Positions 1 through 5,255 of a stretch of DNA of 6,802 nt are shown here, piece after piece. Made by a program: the position numbers and the translations under genes. Source of the stretch: UBA4615 sp044360485 (GTDB lineage Bacteria; Pseudomonadota; Gammaproteobacteria; Burkholderiales; Burkholderiaceae_E); the NCBI GenBank assembly GCA_044360485.1, contig JBIKKG010000188.1:1-6802 (forward strand), read 5' to 3'. The notes beneath the pieces were generated by a model. It had not been told where the DNA came from. It did not search any database and saw nothing but the letters and a program-made list of their open reading frames with translations. Position 1 is the stretch's first letter. Every line of letters starts with the position of its first letter.

Positions 1-521
1 GGCGGCACGATCAGACAATGGCGCCAGGCATACGCGGCGCGGGTATCCAGCGAAGGATGATCGTCGAGTGTTTCGGTGGCCAGACCAAAGGTGGCATCGC
101 CATGCACCACATACTCAGCCACTTGCTCCGGGTTGCCCTGCAGCAGCTTGAACTGCATCGCCGGAAACTCTTCGCGAAAGCGAGCCAACACCGCCGGCAA
201 CACGTATCGGGCCTGCGTATGCGTCGCTGCAATGGACAGCGTGCCCGCATGACCTTCGGAAAATTCTCTGCTGACCTTGCGCAGCGCATCGGCTTCATCG
301 AGCAGGCGCGTGGCGATCTGCAAAATGCGTTCGCCCGCTTCGGTCATCTGGGTATAGCGCTTGCCGTGACGCACAAACAGCTGCACACCCAGCTCTTCTT
401 CAAGCTCTCGGATTTGCTTGGAGAGCGCCGGCTGCGAGGTATGCAGCACTTCGGCGGCAGCGGTCAGGTTCAGGCCGCGGCGAACCGTCTCACGTAGCGA
501 CCGAAGCTGCTGAAAATTCAC
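1..521 (-). CDS. cysB: CysB-type LysR-family transcriptional regulator, N-terminal half (cut by window edge)
   Basis: Reading the minus strand from a GTG at 519-521 gives 173 residues, open to the window edge. It begins MNFQQLRSLRETVRRGLNLT, as CysB proteins do. A winged helix-turn-helix lies at about residues 18-50 (AAAEVLHTSQPALSKQIREL), followed by a linker helix and the start of the effector-binding domain. The CysB hallmark THTQARY is at 100-106. Thr100, Thr102, Gln103, Thr149 and Trp166 fall at the same numbers as residues implicated in sulfate or inducer binding in enterobacterial CysB. In that family the protein is a tetrameric cytoplasmic activator of sulfate-assimilation genes that responds to N-acetylserine. 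A TGA lies two codons upstream in frame, so GTG is the first possible start; AGGGG sits 9 bases before it. About half of the usual 310-325 residues is present. A paralogue such as Cbl or SsuR (sulfonate use) cannot be excluded, so the family is firm and the symbol less so. Confidence 0.88.
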   Translation of the reverse strand, partial: MNFQQLRSLRETVRRGLNLTAAAEVLHTSQPALSKQIRELEEELGVQLFVRHGKRYTQMTEAGERILQIATRLLDEADALRKVSREFSEGHAGTLSIAATHTQARYVLPAVLARFREEFPAMQFKLLQGNPEQVAEYVVHGDATFGLATETLDDHPSLDTRAAYAWRHCLIVP

Positions 522-626
522 CGTTCACTGCCCCTGGTGCAAAGTGCCTTGTGCAGTCTGCCATCGACGGTCTGGCGAGTCGGTTGCAACGACATCCGTT
601 CCAACCACACCGCACGCCAGAAGCCG
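522..626. other. Gap between yidC and the CysB-type gene
   Basis: This 105-bp gap separates the yidC stop from the GTG start of the regulator, both on the minus strand. I see no hairpin followed by a T run, so no Rho-independent terminator for yidC. On the minus strand a TTGCAA with a 17-bp spacer leads to CGATGG, which is too weak a -10 to call a promoter. An imperfect dyad (CTGCAC...GTGC type, about 534-558) lies just upstream of the start and could be an autoregulatory LysR site, but this is only a guess. Confidence 0.4.
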
Positions 627-2357
627 TCAGGCGGGCGCTCTGCCGAAAATGGGTTTGCCCTCGATCTTGCGGGTGATGACCCACTGCTGAGCAATTGAAA
701 AGAGGTTGTTCACGAGCCAATACAACACCAGGCCGGCCGGGAAAAAGAAGAACATGACCGAGAACACCAGAGGCATCCAGAGCATCATCTTGGCCTGGAC
801 CGGATCGGGCGGCGTGGGGTTCAGCTTGGTCTGGATGAACATCGTGCCCGCCATGATCAGCGGCAGGATGTAGTAGGGATCCGGTGCGGCCAGGTCCTTG
901 ATCCAGCCCAGCCAAGGCGCATTGCGCATCTCGACCGAGGCCAGCAACACCCAGTACAACGCAATGAACACCGGGATCTGCACCACCACTGGCAAACAAC
1001 CGCCCAGAGGATTGATCTTCTCGGTCTTGTACAGCTCCATCATGGCCTGGTTCATCTTGGCCCGGTCGCTGCCAAAGCGTTCGCGCAACTGCTGCAGCTT
1101 GGGCGTGACCTTCTTCATGTTGGCCATGGAGCGGTAGCTCGCCGCCTGCAAGGGGAAGAACGCGGTCTTGACCACGATGGTGAGCAGCACGATCGCCCAT
1201 CCCCAATTCAACACCAGGCCATGCAGGAACTGCAGCAACCAGAACAAGGGCTTTGCAAAAACAGAAAGCCATCCATAGTCCACGCTCAGATCCAGACCTG
1301 GTGCAACCTCAGCCAGCATCTTCTGATCCTGCGGACCTACGAGCAGTTGCGCATCCACGCTTGTCTTGCCCTGTGGAGGGATCTCGCTCAAGACTTGGCG
1401 GATACGAATCGCATACAGGTTGTTGTCAACTTTGGCCGTCTCGTATTCGCGTTGTCCGCTGCCATCCGGCACCCAGGCGGACACGAAGTAGTGCTGAATC
1501 ATGCCGATCCAACCATCGGTGGCCGACTTCACATACTCGGCCTTGCCTTTTTCGATGCTCGAAAAATCGACCTTCTGGAACTTGCCCTGATCGGTGTACA
1601 CCACTGGCCCGGTGTATGTGCTGTAGAACTGCGACTCGCCAGCAGGCGGATTGCCATCGCGGGTCAGTTGCAAATACACGGTCGGGCGAATCGGCGACTC
1701 ACCCAGGTTGGTGATTTCGGTATGGGTCTTCACCACATACGAGCCGCGTGCCAACGTGTAGGTCCGGTCGACCTGAACACCACCGGAACTCGACCGCAGC
1801 GTGACCGCCACAGCATCCTTGCCATCGGCCAAGGTACGCTCGCCGGGCTGCACCTCAAAGGGTGTACGGTGATTGGGCCAGCTCGTGCCAGTGGGCGCAC
1901 CAATCAGACCGGTCTGCGCCACATAGATGCGACCGCCTGGTTTTTCGTCGAGCAGAACAACATTCAGCTTGGCGTCTTCGGTATCGGAATACTTCAGCAG
2001 CTCGGCGCGTTGAACTTCGCCACCCACAGGGTCGATATCGATCGACAGTACGTCATTGCTCAGACGCACCGATGGTGCTGCCGACGCTGACGATGTTGTC
2101 GCTGACTGACCGGCCGCCACCGGCGGCACACTTGAGGGACCCGCTGCAGGAATGCTCTTGTCTACAGCAGGCTCAGGGGTACCTCCTGATGGCACATTCG
2201 CACCACCTGTGGCGGGGCCAGTTGAAGCCGATTTTGGCGCTGACGCAGTGGGCCCGCCAAACAAGGATGGTTGACCTTGATGGCGTTGCCAGGCATCCCA
2301 GAGGAAAAGCAGCGACATCGAGAAAATGACCCAGAGGATCGTGCGTTGCGTGGGCAT
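627..2357 (-). CDS. yidC: Membrane protein insertase YidC (Oxa1/Alb3 family)
   Basis: This 576-residue inner-membrane insertase folds and inserts membrane proteins, alone or with SecYEG. The N-terminus MPTQRTILWVIFSMSLLFLW is the first membrane segment (about 5-20). A Gly/Pro/Ser/Ala-rich linker follows (about 25-95), then the periplasmic beta-sandwich domain (about 96-345). The conserved insertase core is at about 362-565, with membrane segments near 364-382, 385-402, 455-475, 493-510 and 528-556. Family landmarks are MANMKKVTPK (411-420), YKTEKINPLGGCLP (443-456) and NPTPPDPVQAKMM (513-525). Lys397 stands where E. coli YidC has the groove arginine (Arg366); from memory, lysine is normal in Burkholderiales. 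The start is the only one that keeps the first membrane segment. It is preceded by 26 bp after the yidD stop with no good Shine-Dalgarno, suggesting coupling to yidD. Length is slightly above the usual 550-560, explained by the linker. Confidence 0.98.
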   Translation of the reverse strand: MPTQRTILWVIFSMSLLFLWDAWQRHQGQPSLFGGPTASAPKSASTGPATGGANVPSGGTPEPAVDKSIPAAGPSSVPPVAAGQSATTSSASAAPSVRLSNDVLSIDIDPVGGEVQRAELLKYSDTEDAKLNVVLLDEKPGGRIYVAQTGLIGAPTGTSWPNHRTPFEVQPGERTLADGKDAVAVTLRSSSGGVQVDRTYTLARGSYVVKTHTEITNLGESPIRPTVYLQLTRDGNPPAGESQFYSTYTGPVVYTDQGKFQKVDFSSIEKGKAEYVKSATDGWIGMIQHYFVSAWVPDGSGQREYETAKVDNNLYAIRIRQVLSEIPPQGKTSVDAQLLVGPQDQKMLAEVAPGLDLSVDYGWLSVFAKPLFWLLQFLHGLVLNWGWAIVLLTIVVKTAFFPLQAASYRSMANMKKVTPKLQQLRERFGSDRAKMNQAMMELYKTEKINPLGGCLPVVVQIPVFIALYWVLLASVEMRNAPWLGWIKDLAAPDPYYILPLIMAGTMFIQTKLNPTPPDPVQAKMMLWMPLVFSVMFFFFPAGLVLYWLVNNLFSIAQQWVITRKIEGKPIFGRAPA

Positions 2358-2383
2358 GGAAGTAGACGCTCTGTTTCAGGGAA

Positions 2384-2740
2384 TTAATGACGGGAAGTCG
2401 GGCTCGCCGCATGCATCTGGGCATCGGCTGAGGGAACACTTGAAGGCATGGCGGCATGCGCGCCACATGACGGATCAACGCAACGGCCCAGCCGACGCCA
2501 CCTTAGAACGGGCGATTCAGGGACGGGATCAAGACCCCCGGCATCCCAGGGATGACACCGGGCCAGCCGCATCAGTGTCAGCAATCCCCCTGTCATCCAA
2601 CCATGCCGTTCAAGCGCTTCCTGACCGTACTCGGAGCAACTTGGGAAATATCGACAACGCGGGCCGATGATGGGCCGAATCCCATAGCGATACACGGCGA
2701 TACCCGCCAAAGCGACGGCTGTCAGGGCCCGATGGATCAT
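2384..2740 (-). CDS. yidD: Membrane protein insertion efficiency factor YidD
   Basis: This is a small 118-residue protein that in E. coli associates with the inner membrane through an amphipathic N-terminal helix and aids YidC-dependent insertion. The family core is clear: a hydrophobic N-terminus, then IRPIIGPRCRYFPSCSEYGQ (21-40), EALERHG (41-47), and RCHPWDAGGLDPVP (61-74), with the conserved cysteines Cys29, Cys35 and Cys62. Its ATG shares four bases with the end of rnpA (ATGA), and GGAGAAGG lies 3 bases upstream, so both coupling and a strong Shine-Dalgarno support this start. Most YidD proteins end soon after DPVP; this one runs about 44 residues further (75-118). That tail contains two more cysteines (Cys87, Cys92) and an Ala/Ser/Pro/His-rich end with no family I recognise. 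The core assignment is secure; the role of the tail is unknown. Confidence 0.95.
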   Translation of the reverse strand: MIHRALTAVALAGIAVYRYGIRPIIGPRCRYFPSCSEYGQEALERHGWMTGGLLTLMRLARCHPWDAGGLDPVPESPVLRWRRLGRCVDPSCGAHAAMPSSVPSADAQMHAASPTSRH

Positions 2741-3216
2741 GCGCCTTCTCCAGTAGGAGCAGATACAGGGGCCGGCGTTGTCGGAGTTGCATGAGCCGCC
2801 GGAGTTCGCGACACCAGGCGGCGGAACAGGCCATCAATTTCAGCACGCACCCTGAGCTTGAGCCGTCGATCTGTCGGACGCTTTGCGAATGGCGGCACCG
2901 CCGCTCGCACTGAATGTCCCGAAGCCGCCCGCACAGGCGCATCTGGATCCTGGGGCATTTTGACGAGTTGGAAGCGCACACTCCAGCCACCGGTCGAGCC
3001 AAACCATGCCGCGTGCGTTCGCGCAGCATGAAGGTGCGATTCGCGGATCACCCTGCGCAGGAGATTGCGTACCGGCGAGGACGGGACCAGTTTGCGAGGT
3101 ATGGCCATCGTGAGTCGGGGGCTGCCGGACTCAACGGCTGCCCGGGCGACAACGACAAAATGATCGCCCGAGAATCGGTACGACCGGCCCGCACGGCCCG
3201 CAGCAGGGCGGGGCAC
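2737..3216 (-). CDS. rnpA: Ribonuclease P protein component RnpA (divergent; start uncertain)
   Basis: This is the protein subunit of RNase P, which binds the catalytic RNA and helps cut 5' leaders from pre-tRNAs. From the GTG at 3214-3216 it has 159 residues. The family shows in FSGDHFVVVAR (15-25), RLTMAIPRK (34-42) and the RNR-type RNA-binding helix RNLLRRVIRES (50-60), then SVRFQLVKMP (79-88) and the C-terminal helix RRLKLRVRAEIDGLFRRL (117-134). A Pro/Ala/Thr tail follows (138-159). Its position between rpmH and yidD is the usual one. The start is doubtful: there is no ATG and no Shine-Dalgarno, and the frame stays open upstream to a TAA inside rpmH. A CTG at 3238-3240 overlaps the rpmH stop (CTGA) and would add eight residues. 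The segment where RnpA normally carries a conserved N-terminal Phe lacks it. A stretch of about 25 residues (89-116) before the last helix is longer than usual. Confidence 0.9.
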   Translation of the reverse strand: MPRPAAGRAGRSYRFSGDHFVVVARAAVESGSPRLTMAIPRKLVPSSPVRNLLRRVIRESHLHAARTHAAWFGSTGGWSVRFQLVKMPQDPDAPVRAASGHSVRAAVPPFAKRPTDRRLKLRVRAEIDGLFRRLVSRTPAAHATPTTPAPVSAPTGEGA

Positions 3217-3236
3217 GGGTGACGCCGACGTCCGGG

Positions 3237-3371
3237 TCAGACGCCCAGGCGTTTACGACCCTTGGCGCGACGCGCACGGATGACCGCCTGGCCGCCGCGG
3301 GTCTTCATGCGAACAAGGAAGCCGTGGGTGCGCTTGCGGCGAACCACCGAAGGTTGATACGTGCGTTTCAT
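3237..3371 (-). CDS. rpmH: 50S ribosomal protein L34
   Basis: This 44-residue, highly basic protein of the large ribosomal subunit begins MKRTYQPSVVRRKRTHGFLV and ends ARRAKGRKRLGV, an essentially textbook L34 sequence and the length usual in Burkholderiales. The ATG is at 3369-3371, and a weak purine run (AAGAG) lies about 8 bases upstream. A well-formed promoter stands just ahead, so the leader is only about 20 bases. It is the first gene of the minus-strand cluster; rnpA follows after 20 bp or, if a CTG start is used, overlaps the stop. Nothing in the protein is unusual. Confidence 0.99.
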   Translation of the reverse strand: MKRTYQPSVVRRKRTHGFLVRMKTRGGQAVIRARRAKGRKRLGV

Positions 3372-3397
3372 GGCTGGACTCTTGAAAAAAGCCCGCC

Positions 3398-3426
3398 ATT
3401 ACATCAAGCCAAGGGCGGACTGTCAA
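3398..3426 (-). promoter_or_regulatory. rpmH promoter (sigma70 type)
   Basis: Read on the minus strand, a perfect -35 TTGACA (3421-3426) is separated by 17 bp from TGTAAT (3398-3403), one base off the consensus -10. Transcription would begin near 3391, about 20 bases ahead of the rpmH ATG. It likely drives rpmH-rnpA-yidD-yidC, as no other promoter of this quality is seen in that block. Confidence 0.78.
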
Positions 3427-3446
3427 TTTTTGATCAGCGTGGCAGC

Positions 3447-3475
3447 CTGCCTGAGGGCTGTGGATAAGGTAAAAT
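3447..3475 (+). promoter_or_regulatory. Candidate dnaA promoter containing a DnaA box
   Basis: On the plus strand, TAAAAT (3470-3475) matches a -10 at five of six positions. CTGCCT (3447-3452), at a 17-bp spacing, is a poor -35 (three of six). The perfect DnaA box at 3459-3467 fills the spacer, so DnaA bound there would be expected to block RNA polymerase. That is the known logic of dnaA autoregulation. The start would be near 3482, giving a leader of about 78 bases. The -35 is weak, so the exact promoter is uncertain. Confidence 0.45.
3459..3467 (-). promoter_or_regulatory. DnaA box, perfect consensus
   Basis: TGTGGATAA on the plus strand is TTATCCACA on the minus strand, the exact high-affinity DnaA box. 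It lies between the divergent rpmH and dnaA genes, where DnaA boxes for autoregulation or oriC are common. I found only one perfect copy here; a CCGTCCACA at 3524-3532 has three mismatches and is not called. Confidence 0.85.
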
Positions 3476-3490
3476 TCATGGCTCTGTCAG

Positions 3491-3504
3491 CCGGTCTCCG
3501 GTCT
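3491..3504 (+). repeat. Tandem 7-bp repeat in the dnaA leader
   Basis: CCGGTCT occurs twice head to tail. The first eleven bases also form CCGG-TCT-CCGG, a small GC-rich hairpin. It lies in the predicted dnaA 5' leader, about 55 bases before the start codon. Its function is unknown, and a chance origin is possible. Confidence 0.5.
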
Positions 3505-3537
3505 GAGTTCCGACCTGTCCCAGCCGTCCACAGCACC

Positions 3538-3553
3538 GAGCCCCCGAGCCCCC
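3538..3553 (+). repeat. GAGCCCCC direct repeat just before the dnaA start
   Basis: GAGCCCCC is repeated twice in tandem, followed by CTTTCG and the dnaA ATG. This C-rich stretch occupies the place where a Shine-Dalgarno sequence would be expected and contains no purine-rich ribosome-binding site. It may be a slippage-prone repeat. Confidence 0.6.
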
Positions 3554-3559
3554 CTTTCG

Positions 3560-4996
3560 ATGAACGACCTTTGGCAAGCCTGTGCGTCGCATCTCGAAAG
3601 CGAGTTGCCCGATCAGCTTTACCGCACCTGGATCAAACCTCTGGTCTTTCTGGGCTTTGACGACACCGAGCGCATTCTGAAACTCGGCGCGCCAAACCGG
3701 GTCAAGTTGGATTGGGTGCGAGGCCAATACGGTGATCGCATTACGCAGCTGGCAGGAGATCTGATTGGATCTGACACCCGGGTGAGTTTTGAAATTTGCG
3801 GTGCGATCGACGATGTCAACGGCACATCTGCCGCAACGACGGTGCCTGAAACGCACTCAACTCCTGCGCAGCCAAATCGCTCGGTTGATGCATCCCTGCA
3901 GACCCCGGCCACCAACACACCTCAAGCGGGTGTAGCGCCCTTCGGATTGAGTCCCAGTCTCACGCAAGATCGATCGCGACTGAATCCTGAATTGACGTTT
4001 TCCAGTTTCGTGACCGGCAAGGCCAACGATCTGGCACGTGCTGCCGCATTGCAAGTCGCCGATCACCCTGGAGGCGCTTACAACCCGCTGTTTTTGTATG
4101 GCGGCGTGGGCTTAGGCAAAACCCACCTGATTCATGCCGTCGGCAACGCCATCATGGCCCGCGCGTCGAACATGAACGTGCGCTACATCACCGCCAATCA
4201 ATTTTTTCAGGACATGGTGGCAGCAATCCGTCGCCAGTCAGTGGATGAATTCAAGCGCTACTACCACTCGCTTGATTTGCTCCTGATCGATGACATTCAG
4301 TTTTTTTCGGGCAAGGAACGATCACAAGAAGAATTCTTCTATGCGTTCGAAAACCTGATTGCAGAACGCAAGCAAATCATCATTTCCTCGGACACCTATC
4401 CGAAGGAAATGTCCGGCATCGATGACCGGCTGATCTCGCGGTTCAACTCAGGTTTGATCGTAGCAATCGAGCCGCCCGAGCTTGAGATGCGGGTGGCCAT
4501 CCTGATGCGCAAAGCCGAATCAGCAGGCCATCGGCTGGATGATGACGTAGCGTTCTTCGTGGCCAAACACATCCGCCAAAACGTACGCGAACTGGAAGGT
4601 GCGTTGCGACGCATTCTGGCCTATGCACAGTTTCGCAATCAGCCCATTTCACTGGAACTGGTCCGAGAGGCGCTCAAAGACCTCCTGTCATTCAACCGAG
4701 GTCAGATCTCGGTCGAGTTCATTCAAAAAACAGTCGCCGATTTCTACAAGATGAAAGTGGCTGATATGTACAGCAAGCGCAGGCCGGCAAACATTGCGTT
4801 ACCTCGCCAGATCGCGATGTATCTGGCTAAGGACCTCACGCAAAAAAGCCTGCCTGAAATCGGTGAGCTCTTTGGTGGGCGCGACCACACCACAGTGCTA
4901 CACGCTGTCAGAAAGATCACTGAGCTGCGCCAGCATCGCCAGGAATTGAATCACCAGATTCACGTACTGGAACAAACGCTGCGGGAGTACCTGTGA
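3560..4996 (+). CDS. dnaA: Chromosomal replication initiator protein DnaA
   Basis: This 478-residue AAA+ ATPase binds DnaA boxes, melts oriC and loads helicase. Domain I (about 1-80) begins MNDLWQACASHLESELPDQL. Domain II (about 81-140) is a Thr/Pro/Ala-rich linker. Domain III (about 141-355) carries Walker A GGVGLGKTH (181-189), Walker B LLIDDIQF (241-248), sensor 1 IIISSD (273-278), the arginine-finger segment ISRF (Arg294) and sensor 2 NVRELEGALRR (341-351). Domain IV (about 375-478) ends in the DNA-binding signature GGRDHTTVLHAVRKI (439-453). Residues matching the E. coli DNA contacts Arg399, Arg407, Gln408, His434, Thr435 and His439 are all present, at a constant offset of nine (Arg408, Arg416, Gln417, His443, Thr444, His448). 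The start fits the family, although no Shine-Dalgarno precedes it. It is first in a dnaA-dnaN-gyrB series, and a perfect DnaA box in the upstream region suggests self-repression. Confidence 0.99.
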   Translation: MNDLWQACASHLESELPDQLYRTWIKPLVFLGFDDTERILKLGAPNRVKLDWVRGQYGDRITQLAGDLIGSDTRVSFEICGAIDDVNGTSAATTVPETHSTPAQPNRSVDASLQTPATNTPQAGVAPFGLSPSLTQDRSRLNPELTFSSFVTGKANDLARAAALQVADHPGGAYNPLFLYGGVGLGKTHLIHAVGNAIMARASNMNVRYITANQFFQDMVAAIRRQSVDEFKRYYHSLDLLLIDDIQFFSGKERSQEEFFYAFENLIAERKQIIISSDTYPKEMSGIDDRLISRFNSGLIVAIEPPELEMRVAILMRKAESAGHRLDDDVAFFVAKHIRQNVRELEGALRRILAYAQFRNQPISLELVREALKDLLSFNRGQISVEFIQKTVADFYKMKVADMYSKRRPANIALPRQIAMYLAKDLTQKSLPEIGELFGGRDHTTVLHAVRKITELRQHRQELNHQIHVLEQTLREYL

Positions 4997-5255
4997 GCAA
5001 CCTTGTGCGCAACGCTGGGCATAAGCAGTGGACGACCCAAAGGACAAGCTGTGATAAGGCTGTGTGTGCGGTTGAACAACTCGACCACGTCACAATCTCG
5101 ACTCAAGCTGTGCACCGCTACTCAGGACGATCAGATCGCTGGTCAACAGGGTTGAGCCGACGCGCGATCCGCAGGAACACAGGCCGCATCGGGCTTGTCC
5201 ACATATTCACCGACCACAACAAATCAACAACAACATTGATTCAAAGGTAAAGACG
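4997..5255. other. dnaA-dnaN intergenic region, candidate part of oriC
   Basis: This 259-bp gap contains one near-perfect DnaA box (5195-5203) directly followed by a weaker one (ATATTCACC, 5203-5211). A low-GC, A- and CAA-rich stretch (about 5201-5250) could serve as an unwinding element. Further left are TGGGCATAA (5016-5024, two mismatches) and GCTGTGATAAGG (5048-5059), a DnaA-box context lacking one base. CAAGCTGTG occurs twice (5045-5053 and 5104-5112). CGATCAGATCG (5128-5138) is a palindrome holding two GATC sites. No convincing promoter or terminator for dnaN is seen. AAAGG at 5243-5247 is the dnaN Shine-Dalgarno. The density of DnaA boxes is low, so oriC here is plausible but not shown. 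Confidence 0.4.
5195..5203 (+). promoter_or_regulatory. DnaA box, one mismatch
   Basis: TTGTCCACA differs from the consensus TTATCCACA only at the third base. It is about 50 bp before dnaN and abuts the A-rich stretch that runs to the start codon, an arrangement seen in origins and in DnaA-controlled promoters. Confidence 0.55.

Noticed and set aside
11..298. Minus-strand ATG open frame of 95 codons at the left edge
   Set aside because: It is out of frame with the CysB-type gene, which explains the same DNA far better and starts at a GTG further upstream.
540..560. Possible sigma54 promoter (GGCAC...TTGCA, minus strand) before the CysB-type gene
   Set aside because: The GG and GC elements are far closer than the fixed spacing sigma54 needs.
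490..1272. Long minus-strand open frame (260 codons) overlapping the end of yidC
   Set aside because: It lies in another frame of yidC, which has unmistakable family motifs throughout; its own translation has no recognisable domain.
1221..2090. Plus-strand open frame of 289 codons opposite yidC
   Set aside because: It is an antisense shadow of the yidC coding sequence, with no ribosome-binding site or family resemblance.
3421..3436. IHF-like site near TTTTTGATCA
   Set aside because: It misses the WATCAANNNNTTR consensus at several positions, and the bases are already explained by the rpmH -35.
3524..3532. CCGTCCACA as a second DnaA box upstream of dnaA
   Set aside because: Three mismatches in the first three positions make it too weak to call.
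3361..3660. Plus-strand frame crossing the rpmH-dnaA gap into dnaA
   Set aside because: It runs out of frame through dnaA and through two promoters and the DnaA box; its product resembles nothing.
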